NCBI RefSeq assembly: GCF_030295765.1 | Contig: NZ_AP027292.1 | Location: 2,294,001-2,358,000 of the forward strand | Origin: Neptuniibacter halophilus | Lineage (GTDB): Bacteria > Pseudomonadota > Gammaproteobacteria > Pseudomonadales > Balneatricaceae | Reading direction: 5' to 3' | Length of the DNA stretch: 64,000 nucleotides | Part shown: one piece after another, positions 15,471-22,534 of the stretch | Position numbering within the stretch: position 1 is the first letter of the stretch | Layout: each line of letters starts with the position of its first letter | The notes under the pieces: generated by a model | Told to the model about the DNA's origin: nothing | The model's input: only the letters and a program-made list of their open reading frames with translations | Database searches by the model: none | Made by a program: the position numbers and the translations under genes

Positions 15471-15521
15471 TATGCGGATCGCTACAGGTCTAACCGACAA
15501 CCGAGCGTGTAAGGGGGGACG

Positions 15522-15968
15522 ATGATGGGCAGGTGGTCAAGTGTGTATGTGTTGTTACTCGGGTTGAGTCTGGCTGCCTGTGATAATCGCTTTCGGCAAC
15601 AGATTGATCAGCAATTCTATCTGCTGGATACCCAACGTGGTCTGCTGTGTCTTGAGCAGAGTACCGATTGCTACCCGCTGAGTCTGGTGGAGCCCTCGTT
15701 TGCAGAGGCGATCATTGCCAGAGGGTATGGTCTGACGGGAGGAGCGTATAGCTGGAGCGCGGCGGAGCTGCAAAACCTGATGCTTAACCCGCCGGATGAG
15801 CTCTACCCGATAGAGCCTCTGGCGAAGGGCGTCTATCGCCTGCCACCGGTGTTTGCAGTGCACAGTGTCTGGGATGTACTGGCGAATGAGCATTATCAGC
15901 TTTATGACCGCGATGATGACCGGTACGGCACCCCGGGTATCAGTAAACCGCTACAGCGACGCTACTGA
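15522..15968 (+). CDS. Putative lipoprotein
   Basis: 148 residues with a lipoprotein signal peptide: a hydrophobic run VYVLLLGLSLAAC with the lipobox LAAC, Cys at residue 20. After processing the protein has Asp at +2 (CDN), which in enterobacterial systems favours inner-membrane retention. The mature part is acidic and lacks recognisable motifs; it ends RYGTPGISKPLQRRY. AAGGGGGG provides the ribosome site for either of two adjacent ATG codons. It is the first gene right of the DnaA-box island and is convergent with the binding-protein gene that follows. Function unknown. Confidence 0.7.
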   Translation: MMGRWSSVYVLLLGLSLAACDNRFRQQIDQQFYLLDTQRGLLCLEQSTDCYPLSLVEPSFAEAIIARGYGLTGGAYSWSAAELQNLMLNPPDELYPIEPLAKGVYRLPPVFAVHSVWDVLANEHYQLYDRDDDRYGTPGISKPLQRRY

Positions 15969-15974
15969 GCGGCT

Positions 15975-16727
15975 TTAGTCAGAAAAGTTACTGAGCAGTT
16001 TCAGCGCATTGCCCTCAAAATCTTCTTCGCGCAACTGTTTGAGTGCCTTATCAAAATCGGTTTTCCGGTTGACCCAGCCCGAATTGGAGGACAGGCCGAC
16101 AAACAGGTCGACCTGGTTGCCGGGCTTAAACAGGGCTTTGTCGATCTGGTTGTTCAGCCCGCGGCTACTGAGTTCGTAGTCGGCCTGACAGTCAGTGCCA
16201 ATAAAGCTGTCGATGCGCCCTTCAAGCAACAGGTTAGGCAGTACTGCTTCCTGCTTGGCTGATTTTTTGTTGATCATCGAATCCTGATCAAAGTCCGGAT
16301 AATAGGCCGAACCGCCTACCATGCCTATGTTCATACCATGCAGGTCGCGGTGTCTGGTAATCCGCCGTGACATGCCTTTCAGGACATAAAGCCGGGTGCT
16401 GCAGCTATAGTAGTGCGGTGCGGTGTAGGTAATATATTCCGCCCGCTCGGCTCGCCAGGCAAGGCCGCTCATCGCGTCTATCTTGCCGGATTCCATCATT
16501 TTCAGGCAGCGCTTCCAGGGGCAGCGCAGATACTCGACTTTGAACCCCATACGTTGGCTGAGCAGAGTCCATAGCTCATGGTCAATGCCTGACACAGAGG
16601 TTTCGGTGACAAACCGGAAAGGGGGCCAGGCATCCACTCCCACGATCAGCGTCTCAGCCCGGGGCGTGGTGGCGATACACAGTGGCAGAAGCAGCAGGAG
16701 TAATTTAGCCCGGATAGTGTTGATCAA
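15975..16727 (-). CDS. Periplasmic family-3 solute-binding protein
   Basis: 250 residues with a signal peptide (KLLLLLLPLCIATTPRA). The mature start ETLIVGVDAWPPFRF, the segment GIDHELWTLLSQRMGF and the PWKRCLKMMESGKIDAMSG block are typical of SBP_bac_3 proteins, which bind amino acids or act as sensor domains. No ABC permease or ATPase gene is adjacent, so it may be an orphan binding protein or have another role. A second, more divergent protein of this type lies 1.8 kb away at 17801, and a Tat-exported hydrolase is in between. Confidence 0.82.
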   Translation of the reverse strand: MINTIRAKLLLLLLPLCIATTPRAETLIVGVDAWPPFRFVTETSVSGIDHELWTLLSQRMGFKVEYLRCPWKRCLKMMESGKIDAMSGLAWRAERAEYITYTAPHYYSCSTRLYVLKGMSRRITRHRDLHGMNIGMVGGSAYYPDFDQDSMINKKSAKQEAVLPNLLLEGRIDSFIGTDCQADYELSSRGLNNQIDKALFKPGNQVDLFVGLSSNSGWVNRKTDFDKALKQLREEDFEGNALKLLSNFSD

Positions 16728-16813
16728 AATGTATGCCCTAAATAACGGGGAACATTCCCTTGCTCCGGTGGATTTCTTTTACAGTATAGAAATAACTTCG
16801 GGGCATTTAAAAC

Positions 16814-17704
16814 TCAACTCAGTTGGGTCTGGAAAAACTCCAGCGTTCTGCTCCATGCCAGCTCAGCGGCAGCTTCGTTGTAGCGGCCGGTTGAGTCGTT
16901 ATGGAAGCCGTGATTGACCCCCGGATACATATGCATGGTGAATTTCTGGCCGTTGGCCCGCAGATCCGCTTCATACTCCGGCCAGGTGGCGTTTACACGT
17001 TTATCCAGCTCGGCGAGGTGGATCAGCAACGGGGCTTTAATATGGGCACGGATCTCCCTGGCTGGGGGGGTACCGTAAAAAGGCACACCGGCATTAACCA
17101 GATCCGGCACAGCCGCACTGAGCATATTGGTGATATAACCGCCAAAACAGAACCCGACAACGCCCAGCTTACCGCTGCTCATCGTGTGATTTTTCAGGAA
17201 CTGAGCCGCAGCGATGAAGTCCTGCTCTATCTTGCTGCGATCCATAGATTTCTGCATCGCCCGGCCTTTGTCATCGTTGCCGGGGTAGCCGCCCAGAGGG
17301 TAAAGGGCATCGGGAGCGAAGGCAATAAAGCCCGCCTTAGCCGCGCGCCGGGCCACATCTTCGATATAGGGATTGAGGCCACGGTTTTCATGCACCACCA
17401 GAACGACCGGAGCGGTGCCTTGCAGCCCTTTGGGGATCACCAGATAGCCGCGCCCTTCACCATGACCTTCAGGCGAAGGGAAGGTTAGGTACTCGGCGCT
17501 GATCTCCGGGTCATTAAATGAAACCTGTTCGGCCAGTGCATAGTCAGGCGTCAGGGCGGCGGTCAGGGCGCTCATGCTCACGCCGACCGCTGTCAGGGTT
17601 GCGAGGCGGGCGAGAAACTCCCGACGGGTTATGTCGCCGTGGGCGTATTCGTCGTACCAGTCAAAGGCTTCCTGGGGGATCGGGTGTTGTGGTTGATTCG
17701 GCAT
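16814..17704 (-). CDS. Dienelactone hydrolase family protein with Tat signal
   Basis: 296 residues from ATG 17704, chosen because AGGAG lies 8 bp upstream. A twin-arginine motif TRREFL (residues 26-31) precedes a hydrophobic segment, so the protein is probably exported folded to the periplasm. The hydrolase domain has the family's Glu 106 (VHENRGL), Cys 186 nucleophile (GFCFGG), Asp 234 and His 265 (NHGFH). Dienelactone hydrolases open lactones in aromatic degradation; no such pathway is adjacent, and the exported form suggests a different ester or lactone substrate. It stands between two binding-protein genes on the same strand. Confidence 0.9.
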   Translation of the reverse strand: MPNQPQHPIPQEAFDWYDEYAHGDITRREFLARLATLTAVGVSMSALTAALTPDYALAEQVSFNDPEISAEYLTFPSPEGHGEGRGYLVIPKGLQGTAPVVLVVHENRGLNPYIEDVARRAAKAGFIAFAPDALYPLGGYPGNDDKGRAMQKSMDRSKIEQDFIAAAQFLKNHTMSSGKLGVVGFCFGGYITNMLSAAVPDLVNAGVPFYGTPPAREIRAHIKAPLLIHLAELDKRVNATWPEYEADLRANGQKFTMHMYPGVNHGFHNDSTGRYNEAAAELAWSRTLEFFQTQLS

Positions 17705-17800
17705 GGCTCGCACTCCTGCTTTGATATGACTACTGATACGTCAGCAGCAGGATTCAGACTAGTTCAGCTCAGAATAAACACAACATGGCAGCGGCGCTTT

Positions 17801-18694
17801 TCAAGGGACTACATTGGGCTGAGGGATACCACGAATCAGATGGTTGATTGTAACCTGACGGAAAAACTCATCAGCGGCGTTCCATTCTTCCTGATACTTA
17901 AGAAAGGTCAGTAAAGTGGATTCGGTCAGCATGGTATTGATCCTGGCGATCACTTTCTGGCCGAAGTCGGTATTCCGGCAGGAAACGTAGATCTGTTTAT
18001 AGAGGTTATGTTCCTGCAGGCGGTAACTGATAAATTCATCAGGCAGGTTCTGAATACGTTTCTGTGAAGTGATGGTGTTGGGGTAGCCGAGGGTATAGTC
18101 GGCCCGGCCCCGTTTCAGCAGTTGCAGGTTAATTTCATTGCGTGAACCTTCGTACTGCACCAGATTAGGTTTGCCGATGTAGGGTTTAAGGTAGGTATGA
18201 AGCACCGGATAACGCGAGTGCTTTTCATTTTTCCCGATATAGACTGGCACGGTCAGTAAGCGTAGCTGCGGATCTTGTAACAGCGTTTGCAGGGAGAGTA
18301 CAGAGCCCGGCACCCCCAGACGTGGCTGCATCCGCTGATGTGCTATCAGTACATGGGGCGCCGTGAATGTGTAGGGTCGGGAGAGCAGGCTGGTGTCTTT
18401 AAAGAAATCTCCCCAGACATGAGGCGTGCAGTGATTCGGGCGTTGTGATTCCACATTCCAGCGATTGACGTTGGTCCAGACAATTTCATGTTTATATTCG
18501 GGCATACGCTCTATGAAAAACGCCAGAAACTTATCGGCATAGCCCTGCCCTTTGAGCGGGCCCTGGGGGATGAATTCCGGACTCAGTTCCCAGACCAGCC
18601 AACGCAGGGTTGGTTTTTCGGAGATCTCATCAGCGATCGCTGCTGTTGCCATCGCCGTACTGAGAAGGAGTGTTAAAAATAGCCGGCATATCAT
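17801..18694 (-). CDS. Periplasmic solute-binding-like protein (TIGR02285-like)
   Basis: About 297 residues from the ATG at 18694, which gives a clean signal peptide (ICRLFLTLLLSTAMATAAIA). The open frame runs 19 codons further upstream but without a ribosome site. The mature protein shows the two-lobe type-3 binding-protein pattern (GQGYADKFLAFFIERMPEY, RGRADYTLGYPNTI) seen in the TIGR02285 family of transporter-substrate-binding-like proteins of unknown ligand. No transporter genes are nearby. Confidence 0.7.
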   Translation of the reverse strand: MICRLFLTLLLSTAMATAAIADEISEKPTLRWLVWELSPEFIPQGPLKGQGYADKFLAFFIERMPEYKHEIVWTNVNRWNVESQRPNHCTPHVWGDFFKDTSLLSRPYTFTAPHVLIAHQRMQPRLGVPGSVLSLQTLLQDPQLRLLTVPVYIGKNEKHSRYPVLHTYLKPYIGKPNLVQYEGSRNEINLQLLKRGRADYTLGYPNTITSQKRIQNLPDEFISYRLQEHNLYKQIYVSCRNTDFGQKVIARINTMLTESTLLTFLKYQEEWNAADEFFRQVTINHLIRGIPQPNVVP

Positions 18695-18836
18695 CAGGGA
18701 GTCTGCATCCGGAAAAGGCCAGAGTAAGTGGAAAGACCCTATGATAGACAAATGCCGGCCCTAAATGTACCGCGAAGTCGTCCCCCTGACCCGATTTCAG
18801 GAGAGCCCTCGGGTCGGGGGGAATCCGGGAGCCTGA

Positions 18837-19391
18837 TCAGTCCAGACTGGCCAGCAGGGTATCGGTCTGGGTGACTTCGGCATAGCCGAACTGCAGCGCA
18901 GCCATAAAACAGGCATGCACATCTTCCGCAGCCACTTTGCGGCCGTTAAACTCCTGATCCAGCGTGGTGCAGGCATCCTCGGCAACGGAAACCGTGTAAC
19001 CCATATCGGCAGCGGCGCGTACCACGGCATCGATACAGATATGGCTCATCGCACCGACCACCACCAGATCCGTAATTTCCAGCTCATCCAGTACCTGTCT
19101 GAGGTTAGTATCTCGGAAAGAGTTGATCTGATTTTTCAGGATCACTGTCTCGCTTTCCAGAGGCGCTACGGAGCTGTGGATATGGGCACCTTCAGAGCCC
19201 GGCGCAAAAAAAGGGGCATCGGCTGAGGCCGCTTCATGCCGGACATGAATCACGGTCCTGGCCTGATCACGGAATTTTGCCAGCAGTTTTGCTGCATTGG
19301 CAGCCGCTTTATCGGTGTTACGCAGAACCCATTTTCCGCCTTCAAAATAATCGTTTTGCAGGTCGATCAGCAGCAGGGCTGTTTTACTCAT
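18837..19391 (-). CDS. Isochorismatase-family cysteine hydrolase
   Basis: 184 residues with the cysteine-hydrolase triad Asp 10 (LLLIDLQNDYF), Lys 86 (ILKNQINSF) and Cys 119 (GAMSHICIDAVVRAA). The family includes nicotinamidases, isochorismatases and carbamoylases in the cytoplasm; the Cys loop here is SHICID rather than the nicotinamidase THCCV type, so the substrate is open. It is divergent from a GlxA-type AraC regulator 103 bp away, a pairing that suggests that regulator controls it. Confidence 0.88.
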   Translation of the reverse strand: MSKTALLLIDLQNDYFEGGKWVLRNTDKAAANAAKLLAKFRDQARTVIHVRHEAASADAPFFAPGSEGAHIHSSVAPLESETVILKNQINSFRDTNLRQVLDELEITDLVVVGAMSHICIDAVVRAAADMGYTVSVAEDACTTLDQEFNGRKVAAEDVHACFMAALQFGYAEVTQTDTLLASLD

Positions 19392-19493
19392 CTGTATGAC
19401 TCCTGTTTAGTGATGAACTCTGCTGACTATTATTTTCCAGTCTGGCCGATTACACTAAGGGCGGAAATGGCATAAAAGAGGGTGTAACTGACA

Positions 19494-20429
19494 ATGAGCA
19501 GGCTAAAGATCGGTATTGTTCACTATCCGGGCTCATTGCTTTCGGCGGTTCAGGGGCTGTCAGAACAGTTTTATCTGGCCAACCACATCTGTCAGCAGCA
19601 AGGTATGGAAGCAGTTTTCAGCACCCAGATCTGCGACAGCCAGAGTATTCCGGGCTGGTGTGAGGATGGGCTCAACGGGCTGAATGTAGTGATCCTGCCG
19701 CCCTGTCTTGATGACAGCTATTATGCAAACCCGGACCCGGCCCTGTTGGGGTGGTTGCAGGCGCAGCACCGGCAGGGAGCCATTATCTGTTCGGTCTGCG
19801 CCGGTGCTTTTGTCCTCGCCTGTGCGGGCCTGCTGGATGGACGGAAAGTGACAACGCACTGGGCGCTGAGTGATCGTTTTGTGTCGGCATTTCCTCAAAT
19901 TGAACTGGATACCAATAAACTGCTGATCAACGATGGCGATATCATCACGGCCGGAGGCCTGATGAGCTGGGTTGATCTCGGACTGGAGCTGGTGGCGCAG
20001 TTCAGTAACAGCCAGATTATGCGCAAGCTGGGACGTTATCTGATTGTTGATACCGGCCCGCGGGAGCAGAGCTATTACCAGAGCTTTACCCCGAAACTGG
20101 ACCATGGCGATCAGGCGATTCTCAAAGCCCAGCACCAGTTGCAGCGGGAGTTCCAGCAAACCGTGGTAATCCGCCATCTGGCGGAACTGACTCATCTGAC
20201 TGAGCGAACTTTCCTGCGCCGTTTTGTTAAAGCCACCGGGCTGAAACCGACCCAGTATCTGCAGCAGCTACGCATCCGCAAAGCCTGCGAACTGATCGAA
20301 AGCGGCAGCGGCTCCATGGAGAAAATAGCCAGCGAAGTGGGCTATGAAGACCTCAGTGCGTTCCGCAAAACCTTCCATAAAATTACCGGCCAGACCCCGC
20401 GGGAGTTTAAGAAACGCTTTGTTCGATAG
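19494..20429 (+). CDS. GlxA-type AraC-family transcriptional regulator
   Basis: 311 residues: an N-terminal DJ-1/PfpI-like ligand domain (about 1-190) with the elbow CSVCAGAFVLACAGLLDG around Cys 102 and THWAL after it, then a C-terminal AraC-type double helix-turn-helix (about 210-308) ending EVGYEDLSAFRKTFHKITG. Such regulators sense small molecules, often nitrogen compounds, and usually activate a neighbouring operon. The divergent cysteine hydrolase at 18837-19391 is the obvious target. Confidence 0.92.
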   Translation: MSRLKIGIVHYPGSLLSAVQGLSEQFYLANHICQQQGMEAVFSTQICDSQSIPGWCEDGLNGLNVVILPPCLDDSYYANPDPALLGWLQAQHRQGAIICSVCAGAFVLACAGLLDGRKVTTHWALSDRFVSAFPQIELDTNKLLINDGDIITAGGLMSWVDLGLELVAQFSNSQIMRKLGRYLIVDTGPREQSYYQSFTPKLDHGDQAILKAQHQLQREFQQTVVIRHLAELTHLTERTFLRRFVKATGLKPTQYLQQLRIRKACELIESGSGSMEKIASEVGYEDLSAFRKTFHKITGQTPREFKKRFVR

Positions 20430-20455
20430 GGGTGAAGTGCCTGTGGCTGTAGGTT

Positions 20456-20533
20456 GCCAGAGCGCTTCGCTGCTGGAAAGGGCTTGTGGTTTGAAGGCAG
20501 CCGGTAGGGTGCAATAGCTCCGCGTATTGCACC
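20456..20533. repeat. Interspersed repeat elements (copy A)
   Basis: Two repeat modules in the spacer after the GlxA-type gene. GCCAGAGCGCTTCGCT at 20456-20471 is a near copy of the elements at 27015 and 27447. GGTGCAATA at 20508-20516 and TATTGCACC at 20525-20533 form a perfect 9-bp inverted repeat within a GTAGGGTGCAATAGC unit found again at 27519. A partial copy GCGTATTGCATC follows at 20543. Confidence 0.75.
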
Positions 20534-20561
20534 AATCTCCCTGCGTATTGCATCAATCCCT

Positions 20562-21353
20562 CTAACCTACCTTCCTGCGGTATTCATCCGGGGTCATATC
20601 CAGCAGGCGGCGGAACATGGCGATAAACGCCGATGCGGTGCTGTATCCCAGATCCAGCGCGATCGTTTCTACTGTAGCGCCCGCCTGCAACTGCTGCATG
20701 GCACGAATCACTTTCAGGCGCTGGCGCCATTCACTCAGGGGCATGCCGAGGTCGCGCTGGGCTTTTCGCGCCAGAGTGCGTTCTGTGCTGCCGAACTGTT
20801 CGGCCAGTTGTTTTAAGGGCTGGTTATTACCGGGATTCTGTTCCAGAAAAGCCAGCAGATTGGCGAGTTGCGGATCGGCAGAGTCAGGCAGATAACTGCC
20901 GGCGCTGGGGGCTGTGATCAACTGATCGAGCATCACCTCCAGTAGCCGGCTTTCTTCTGCTGAGTAGGGGGGGCGGGGCGGGCTCAGCCGCAGATGATTG
21001 AGCATCGCCCGTAACATTGTGTTGATTGTCAGGGCGCAGGTACTGGCAGGCATCCCCTTTGTGCGAGCCAGTTCAGCATCGATATACAGCGAACAATGGA
21101 AAGAGGCATAACGGTTAACCCCTTTATGTTCGGTTTCAGGCGGTAGCCAGAGGCCGAAGTTAGGCGGCACCCTGAATTCAGCGCCTTCAGCCTGAAGTTC
21201 CAGTACGCCGCTGAAGGAATAGACAAACTCCCCCCAGTGGTGCCCATGGGGTGGGTAGATTGTATCCTCAGGCATGGTCCGTTCCAGATAAAAAACCGGT
21301 TCCGGGAGGTGCGTCATGGACAAAGGGGTGTGAATAAAAGGTTGGCGACTCAT
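20562..21353 (-). CDS. AraC-family transcriptional regulator with cupin N-terminus
   Basis: 263 residues from ATG 21353. The frame extends upstream to a TTG but that would run over the likely operator region. The N-terminal half contains the cupin pattern PHGHHWGEFVYSFSGVLEL and LPPETEHKG; the C-terminal half is an AraC helix-turn-helix pair ending LDLGYSTASAFIAMFRR LLDMTPDEYRR (read as two adjoining parts). It is divergent from an EamA transporter gene, and the spacer has a duplicated 13-mer that could be its binding site. Confidence 0.88.
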   Translation of the reverse strand: MSRQPFIHTPLSMTHLPEPVFYLERTMPEDTIYPPHGHHWGEFVYSFSGVLELQAEGAEFRVPPNFGLWLPPETEHKGVNRYASFHCSLYIDAELARTKGMPASTCALTINTMLRAMLNHLRLSPPRPPYSAEESRLLEVMLDQLITAPSAGSYLPDSADPQLANLLAFLEQNPGNNQPLKQLAEQFGSTERTLARKAQRDLGMPLSEWRQRLKVIRAMQQLQAGATVETIALDLGYSTASAFIAMFRRLLDMTPDEYRRKVG

Positions 21354-21380
21354 CTCTGGCTGACGGATCTGTGCTATCGA

Positions 21381-21446
21381 TTGTCTGATTGTAGCTATAT
21401 GTATTGATTCAGACAAAAGATAATGTCTGGCTTTCTGATTCTAGCT
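21381..21446. promoter_or_regulatory. Duplicated 13-mer and inverted repeat, candidate AraC operator
   Basis: TCTGATTGTAGCT at 21384-21396 and TCTGATTCTAGCT at 21434-21446 match at 12 of 13 bases and start 50 bp apart, close to five helical turns. TTGTCTGA at 21381-21388 and TCAGACAA at 21409-21416 form an inverted repeat. Directly repeated sites between divergent genes are typical for AraC-family control (inference). Confidence 0.5.
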
Positions 21447-21457
21447 GAGGAGCCGGT

Positions 21458-22405
21458 ATGGGAACCCGTCAATCACTCGATCTGTTTGCCTTCGGCTGTA
21501 TGCTGCTGTTCTGTCTGGTTATGGCCTCCCAGCAGGTGGTGCTGAAAGCGGTGGTTGAGGATATCGCTCCGGTGTTCCAGATCGCCCTGCGCTACGGTAT
21601 CGCAGCTACCCTGCTGTTACTGCTGATCCGCAGTAAGCGCTCAGAGGTGCGTCTGGCGCCGGAAAACCGTATGCCGGCGTTGTGGATCGGTATTCTGTTT
21701 ACGCTGGAGTTTTTGTTTCTGGGGGAAGCGTTGCGTTTTACCAGTGCTTCCCACGCAACGGTTTTCCTTTACACCTCACCCATCTTCGCCGCGATTGGCC
21801 TGCACATTAAGATCCCGAACGAGCGTATGGCGCGTTTGCAATGGCTTGGTATTACACTGGCTTTTGGCGGAATGGCGCTGGCGTTTCTCGGCGGAGAGCC
21901 GGGTGCTGAACTGAACAGCGCTGTACTCTGGGGTGACTTTCTGGCCCTGCTGGCCGGCGCTTCCTGGGGGGCGACAACCGTGGTTGTGCGGGCCACCGGA
22001 TTAGCCGCACTACCCGCTAAACAGACGCTGCTCTATCAGCTGTTAGTTGCTTTTGTGGTGCTCGGCGTATGGTCCCTGTGGAGTGGGCAGGCGCGGATCA
22101 ATCCGACCCCTGAGGTAATGGCCAGTCTGGCCTTCCACGGTATTGGTGTCGCCTTTCTCGCGTTTCTGCTCTGGTTTTGGCTGCTGACCCGCTATAAAGC
22201 CTCGCAACTGGGTATCCTCTCCTTTATGACTCCGGTATTCGGCGTGCTGATGGGGAGCTGGTGGCTGGGCGAGCAGATTGATGCCAACTTTATTCTTGGC
22301 GCCTGTCTGATAATGGCGGGAGTGCTGCTGGTGAGCTGTCACGGCTGGCTGGTTTCCGTGTGCAAAGGGCGGGGGAGGATCAGAAACCCTGCCTGTGAGG
22401 AATGA
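21458..22405 (+). CDS. EamA/DMT family transporter
   Basis: 315 residues with ten predicted membrane helices in two five-helix EamA repeats; typical phrases are FLFLGEALRFTSASHATVFLY less its last residue, FLALLAGASWGATTVVVRATG and LGILSFMTPVFGVLMGSWWLGE. Members of the drug/metabolite transporter superfamily export amino acids, metabolites or drugs across the inner membrane. GAGGAG supports the start. It is divergently paired with the AraC regulator and probably controlled by it. Confidence 0.92.
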   Translation: MGTRQSLDLFAFGCMLLFCLVMASQQVVLKAVVEDIAPVFQIALRYGIAATLLLLLIRSKRSEVRLAPENRMPALWIGILFTLEFLFLGEALRFTSASHATVFLYTSPIFAAIGLHIKIPNERMARLQWLGITLAFGGMALAFLGGEPGAELNSAVLWGDFLALLAGASWGATTVVVRATGLAALPAKQTLLYQLLVAFVVLGVWSLWSGQARINPTPEVMASLAFHGIGVAFLAFLLWFWLLTRYKASQLGILSFMTPVFGVLMGSWWLGEQIDANFILGACLIMAGVLLVSCHGWLVSVCKGRGRIRNPACEE

Positions 22406-22425
22406 TGACTGCTCGTTTTACAAAA

Positions 22426-22453
22426 AAAAGCCCGGCACACAGTCCGGGCTTTT
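22426..22453. terminator. Bidirectional terminator between eamA-type gene and valS
   Basis: AAAAGCCCGG/CCGGGCTTTT with an 8-nt loop (22426-22435 with 22444-22453); the A- and T-runs allow it to act for both convergent transcripts. Confidence 0.9.
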
Positions 22454-22534
22454 TACTGTCCCTTTCTGGTCACTCGCAGCGACGGAGTCGCGTGCTAGCG
22501 AGTGAAACGACCTAGTCGCTGGAAATCAAAGCGC

